Shown: piece after piece, positions 21,490 through 23,586 of the stretch
How the letters are laid out: every line of letters starts with the position of its first letter
Numbering within the stretch: position 1 is the stretch's first letter
DNA from: an uncultured Collinsella sp.
GTDB lineage: Bacteria; Actinomycetota; Coriobacteriia; Coriobacteriales; Coriobacteriaceae
Direction of reading: 5' to 3'
NCBI GenBank assembly: GCA_902495085.1
Contig: CABUWA010000012.1
Span: forward strand, 1-23,586
DNA: 23,586 bases
The notes under the pieces: model-generated
Seen by the model: the letters and a program-made list of their open reading frames with translations, nothing else
Databases searched by the model: none
Told to the model about the DNA's origin: nothing
Translations under genes and position numbers: made by a program

Positions 21490-23224
21490 CGAGTTCGCCC
21501 TTCGGCAATACACGCTTCCCCTGCCCCAGCCCTTCGAGACAAGCAAATCGCTGCAAGACTTTGGCACGCCAAAGCCAGGGTCGCACCACGACGAAAGCTG
21601 GCCTGTTCTCTACATCCTGACCAACAGCAAAAACAAAACGGCGTACATCGGTCAAACGACCAATTATCGACGCCGCATGAAGCAACACGCCGCAAACGTG
21701 GACAAAGACTTCGACCGGACCCTTCTGATTGACAACCCAACCTTCAATCAATCAGCAACATTTGAGTTTGAGAATCGACTTATCGAGCTGTTCTGCGCTG
21801 ACGAAAAATACCAAGTAACCAACGCCAACAATGGCTATGCCCAGTTCGATTATTTTGAGCGACCTCAGTATCGCCAGAAGTTCAGAGACCTCTGGACGAA
21901 GCTTCGCGAAGAGAACTATGCGATCCACCCCATCGAAGAGCTCGAGAACACTGACCTGTTCAAATTCTCGCCCTTTAAAACGCTCACGCCCGATCAATAC
22001 GAAACGATTGAGGCGATTTACAGGCGGCTCGAGCAAGAGCATGAAGACATTAAACACGGCGGTCCCAAGAAAGAGCGCGTAACCGTCGTGAACGGCGCGC
22101 CGGGAACAGGCAAAACAATCCTCGCCATCAGTCTCATGTTCAAAATCAAAAATGAGCCGAACCTTTCCGGTCTGCGGGTCGGCTTCGTGACGCCCATGGA
22201 GTCTCTGAGCAAGACGCTCAAAAAACTCACGCACTTCCTCCCCGGGCTAAAGCCCGGCGACATCCTGAGCCCCAGCGATGTCACAAAAAACGATCGGTAT
22301 GACATCTTGCTTGTCGACGAGGCGCACCGACTGGGAAACTACTTGACCGCCGGCGCCGGCATCGGAGCTTTCTACAACACATGCGAACGACTCAACTTGC
22401 CGCGCACGAGTAACCAGGTGGATTGGATTTTCAAATGCTGCGACAAGGCGTATCTGTTCTATGACCCCAAACAGCAAGTCCGCGCATCGGGACTCAACCG
22501 AGATGGCCTTGAGCAGCGACTCAACCAACTCGAAGAAGCTGGCATCGAGACCGAAGAATTCAACTTGAGTACCCAAATGCGTGTGCGTGGCGGCGATGAG
22601 TACCTCGATTTCGTCTACGACCTGCTTGATAACAAAGCGTACATGCATGCCGGCATGAAGTTTGATGAGCTCTTTGCCTCTCAGCCTTACGACTCGCAAG
22701 CCGGCGATCCTGACAGTGATATCCCCAGGTACCAGTTTGGCATAGTCGACCGGTTTGAAGATTTCTGCTCCCTACAGCAGGCCAAAGAAAAAGAAGTTGG
22801 GCTGTCCCGTATGACAGCCGGTTTTGCTTGGAAATGGGAAAGCAAGAGCAATAAAGATGCGTTCGATATCGTCATCGAGGGCATTCCCAAACGCTGGAAC
22901 TCGACCCAGAAGGATTGGGTTAACTCCGCCAACGCCGTCAACGAAGTCGGATGCATTCATACGGTACAAGGCTACGATCTCAACTACGGATTCGTAATTC
23001 TGGGTCCCGACATTTACTACGATTCGAACAAAGATGCAGTCTACGTTAACAGAGCGAACTTCAAAGATGCCGTTGCCAAGAAAAAGGCAAGCGACGATGA
23101 TCTGCAAAAGATTATCGTCAACGCCTACTACGTCCTCATGACGCGCGGCATGCTAGGAACGTATCTCTATGTGTGCGACCCCGCGCTCAAAGAGCACCTT
23201 TCACGGTATATCCCGGTGGTATAG
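21482..23224 (+). CDS. GIY-YIG nuclease fused to DUF2075 (Schlafen-like) superfamily 1 helicase
   Basis: A 580-residue fusion. Residues about 40-110 are a GIY-YIG nuclease: YIL (44-46), YIG (55-57), NYRRRMKQH with the catalytic-type Arg (63-65), and acidic residues near 95-102 (FEFENRLIEL) for the metal. From about 170 it is a DUF2075 ATPase: Walker A GAPGTGKT (205-212), Walker B LLVDEAH (277-282), STQMRVRGGDEY, the family hallmark GCIHTVQGYDLNYGFVILGPD, and YYVLMTRGMLGTYLYV as motif VI. Start ATG 21482 has AAAGGCGG upstream and overlaps the MazG gene by 8 bases. G+C is lower than in neighbours (29/60 at 22801-22860), suggesting transfer. A DNA- or RNA-targeting defence role is inferred. Confidence 0.9.
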   Translation: MSNEFALRQYTLPLPQPFETSKSLQDFGTPKPGSHHDESWPVLYILTNSKNKTAYIGQTTNYRRRMKQHAANVDKDFDRTLLIDNPTFNQSATFEFENRLIELFCADEKYQVTNANNGYAQFDYFERPQYRQKFRDLWTKLREENYAIHPIEELENTDLFKFSPFKTLTPDQYETIEAIYRRLEQEHEDIKHGGPKKERVTVVNGAPGTGKTILAISLMFKIKNEPNLSGLRVGFVTPMESLSKTLKKLTHFLPGLKPGDILSPSDVTKNDRYDILLVDEAHRLGNYLTAGAGIGAFYNTCERLNLPRTSNQVDWIFKCCDKAYLFYDPKQQVRASGLNRDGLEQRLNQLEEAGIETEEFNLSTQMRVRGGDEYLDFVYDLLDNKAYMHAGMKFDELFASQPYDSQAGDPDSDIPRYQFGIVDRFEDFCSLQQAKEKEVGLSRMTAGFAWKWESKSNKDAFDIVIEGIPKRWNSTQKDWVNSANAVNEVGCIHTVQGYDLNYGFVILGPDIYYDSNKDAVYVNRANFKDAVAKKKASDDDLQKIIVNAYYVLMTRGMLGTYLYVCDPALKEHLSRYIPVV

Positions 23225-23365
23225 ACCTAGCGACCGCGCTCCCCCATGTAACCATCCTGTAAATCATAGCGGCGTAGTCGAGTTTTACCGTGATGCGGTC
23301 GCGCCTAGCGCTCCACTGTGCTAAAGTATCCCGAACGTTCAAACGACTACGAGGGAGACTAGAAG

Positions 23366-23586
23366 ATGGCACGTGTGCACAACTTCTCAGCTGGCCCGGC
23401 CGCGCTGCCTACAAGCGTGCTCGCCGAGATCGCCGACGAGATGATGGACTACCGCGGTTGCGGCATGTCCGTGCTCGAGATGAGCCATCGATCTAGCATG
23501 TACCAGCAGATCATCGACGACGCCGAGGCAACCCTGCGCCGCCTGCTGAGCATCCCCGACAACTACCGCGTCCTGTTTTTGCAGGG
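23366..23586 (+). CDS. serC: Phosphoserine aminotransferase, N-terminal part (3' end outside window)
   Basis: The 73 visible residues match the N-terminus of phosphoserine aminotransferase: VHNFSAGPAALPTSVL, the YRGCGMSVLEMSHRSSMYQQII block that contacts substrate and PLP phosphate, and the LLSIPDNYRVLFLQG strand. The enzyme makes 3-phosphoserine from 3-phosphohydroxypyruvate in serine synthesis. ATG 23366 follows GAGGGAG at about eight bases. In the 141-base gap after the helicase gene nothing but a possible AT-rich -10 (TAAAGT) was seen. G+C returns to the background level here. Confidence 0.93.
   Translation, partial: MARVHNFSAGPAALPTSVLAEIADEMMDYRGCGMSVLEMSHRSSMYQQIIDDAEATLRRLLSIPDNYRVLFLQ

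Overview
The window looks like chromosomal DNA of a high-GC gut actinobacterium of the class Coriobacteriia, most likely Collinsella or a close relative. This is inferred from GC-rich codon use (a hand count of 19741-19800 gives 43/60 G+C), AAAGGAGG-type ribosome sites, the gene set (ATP-type PEP carboxykinase, split proA/proB, short Ogt-like protein, WecA/TagO-type transferase) and intergenic palindromes of a kind I associate with Collinsella. No database search was possible.

Layout. 1-6100: end of an HD-domain hydrolase, then proA, proB and pncB on the minus strand, with an S33 peptidase on the plus strand wedged between proA and proB. 6115-7799: a tail-anchored coiled-coil protein, a tRNA-Ala(CGC) with its own promoter and terminator, and a PflA-like radical SAM enzyme. 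7900-10800: a probable 6S RNA, a WecA/TagO-type glycan initiator and trpS, all plus strand. 11060-15731: a minus-strand run (O6-alkylguanine repair-like protein, DegV, MarR regulator, free-standing B3/B4 domain protein, pckA) in which the stop codon of every gene except marR is followed within 9-26 bp by a copy of one conserved-loop hairpin. 15870-20805: a REP-like palindrome cluster, a flippase, a 123-bp inverted-repeat element, a PPP-type phosphatase and a CPA1-type antiporter with two RCK_C domains. 20827-23224: a small unknown ORF and a two-gene, lower-GC module made of a MazG-like pyrophosphohydrolase overlapping a GIY-YIG + DUF2075 (Schlafen-like) helicase. 23366-end: the start of serC.

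How genes work together. proB and proA supply the first two proline steps, and the peptidase between them could release proline from peptides. pncB salvages nicotinate. The WecA-like transferase and the flippase fit cell-surface glycan assembly. MarR beside DegV suggests control of fatty-acid use. The most novel-looking system is the MazG / GIY-YIG-helicase pair, a candidate anti-phage module. The window is also unusually rich in structured intergenic repeats, at least three families, several of which seem to have been adopted as transcript ends.
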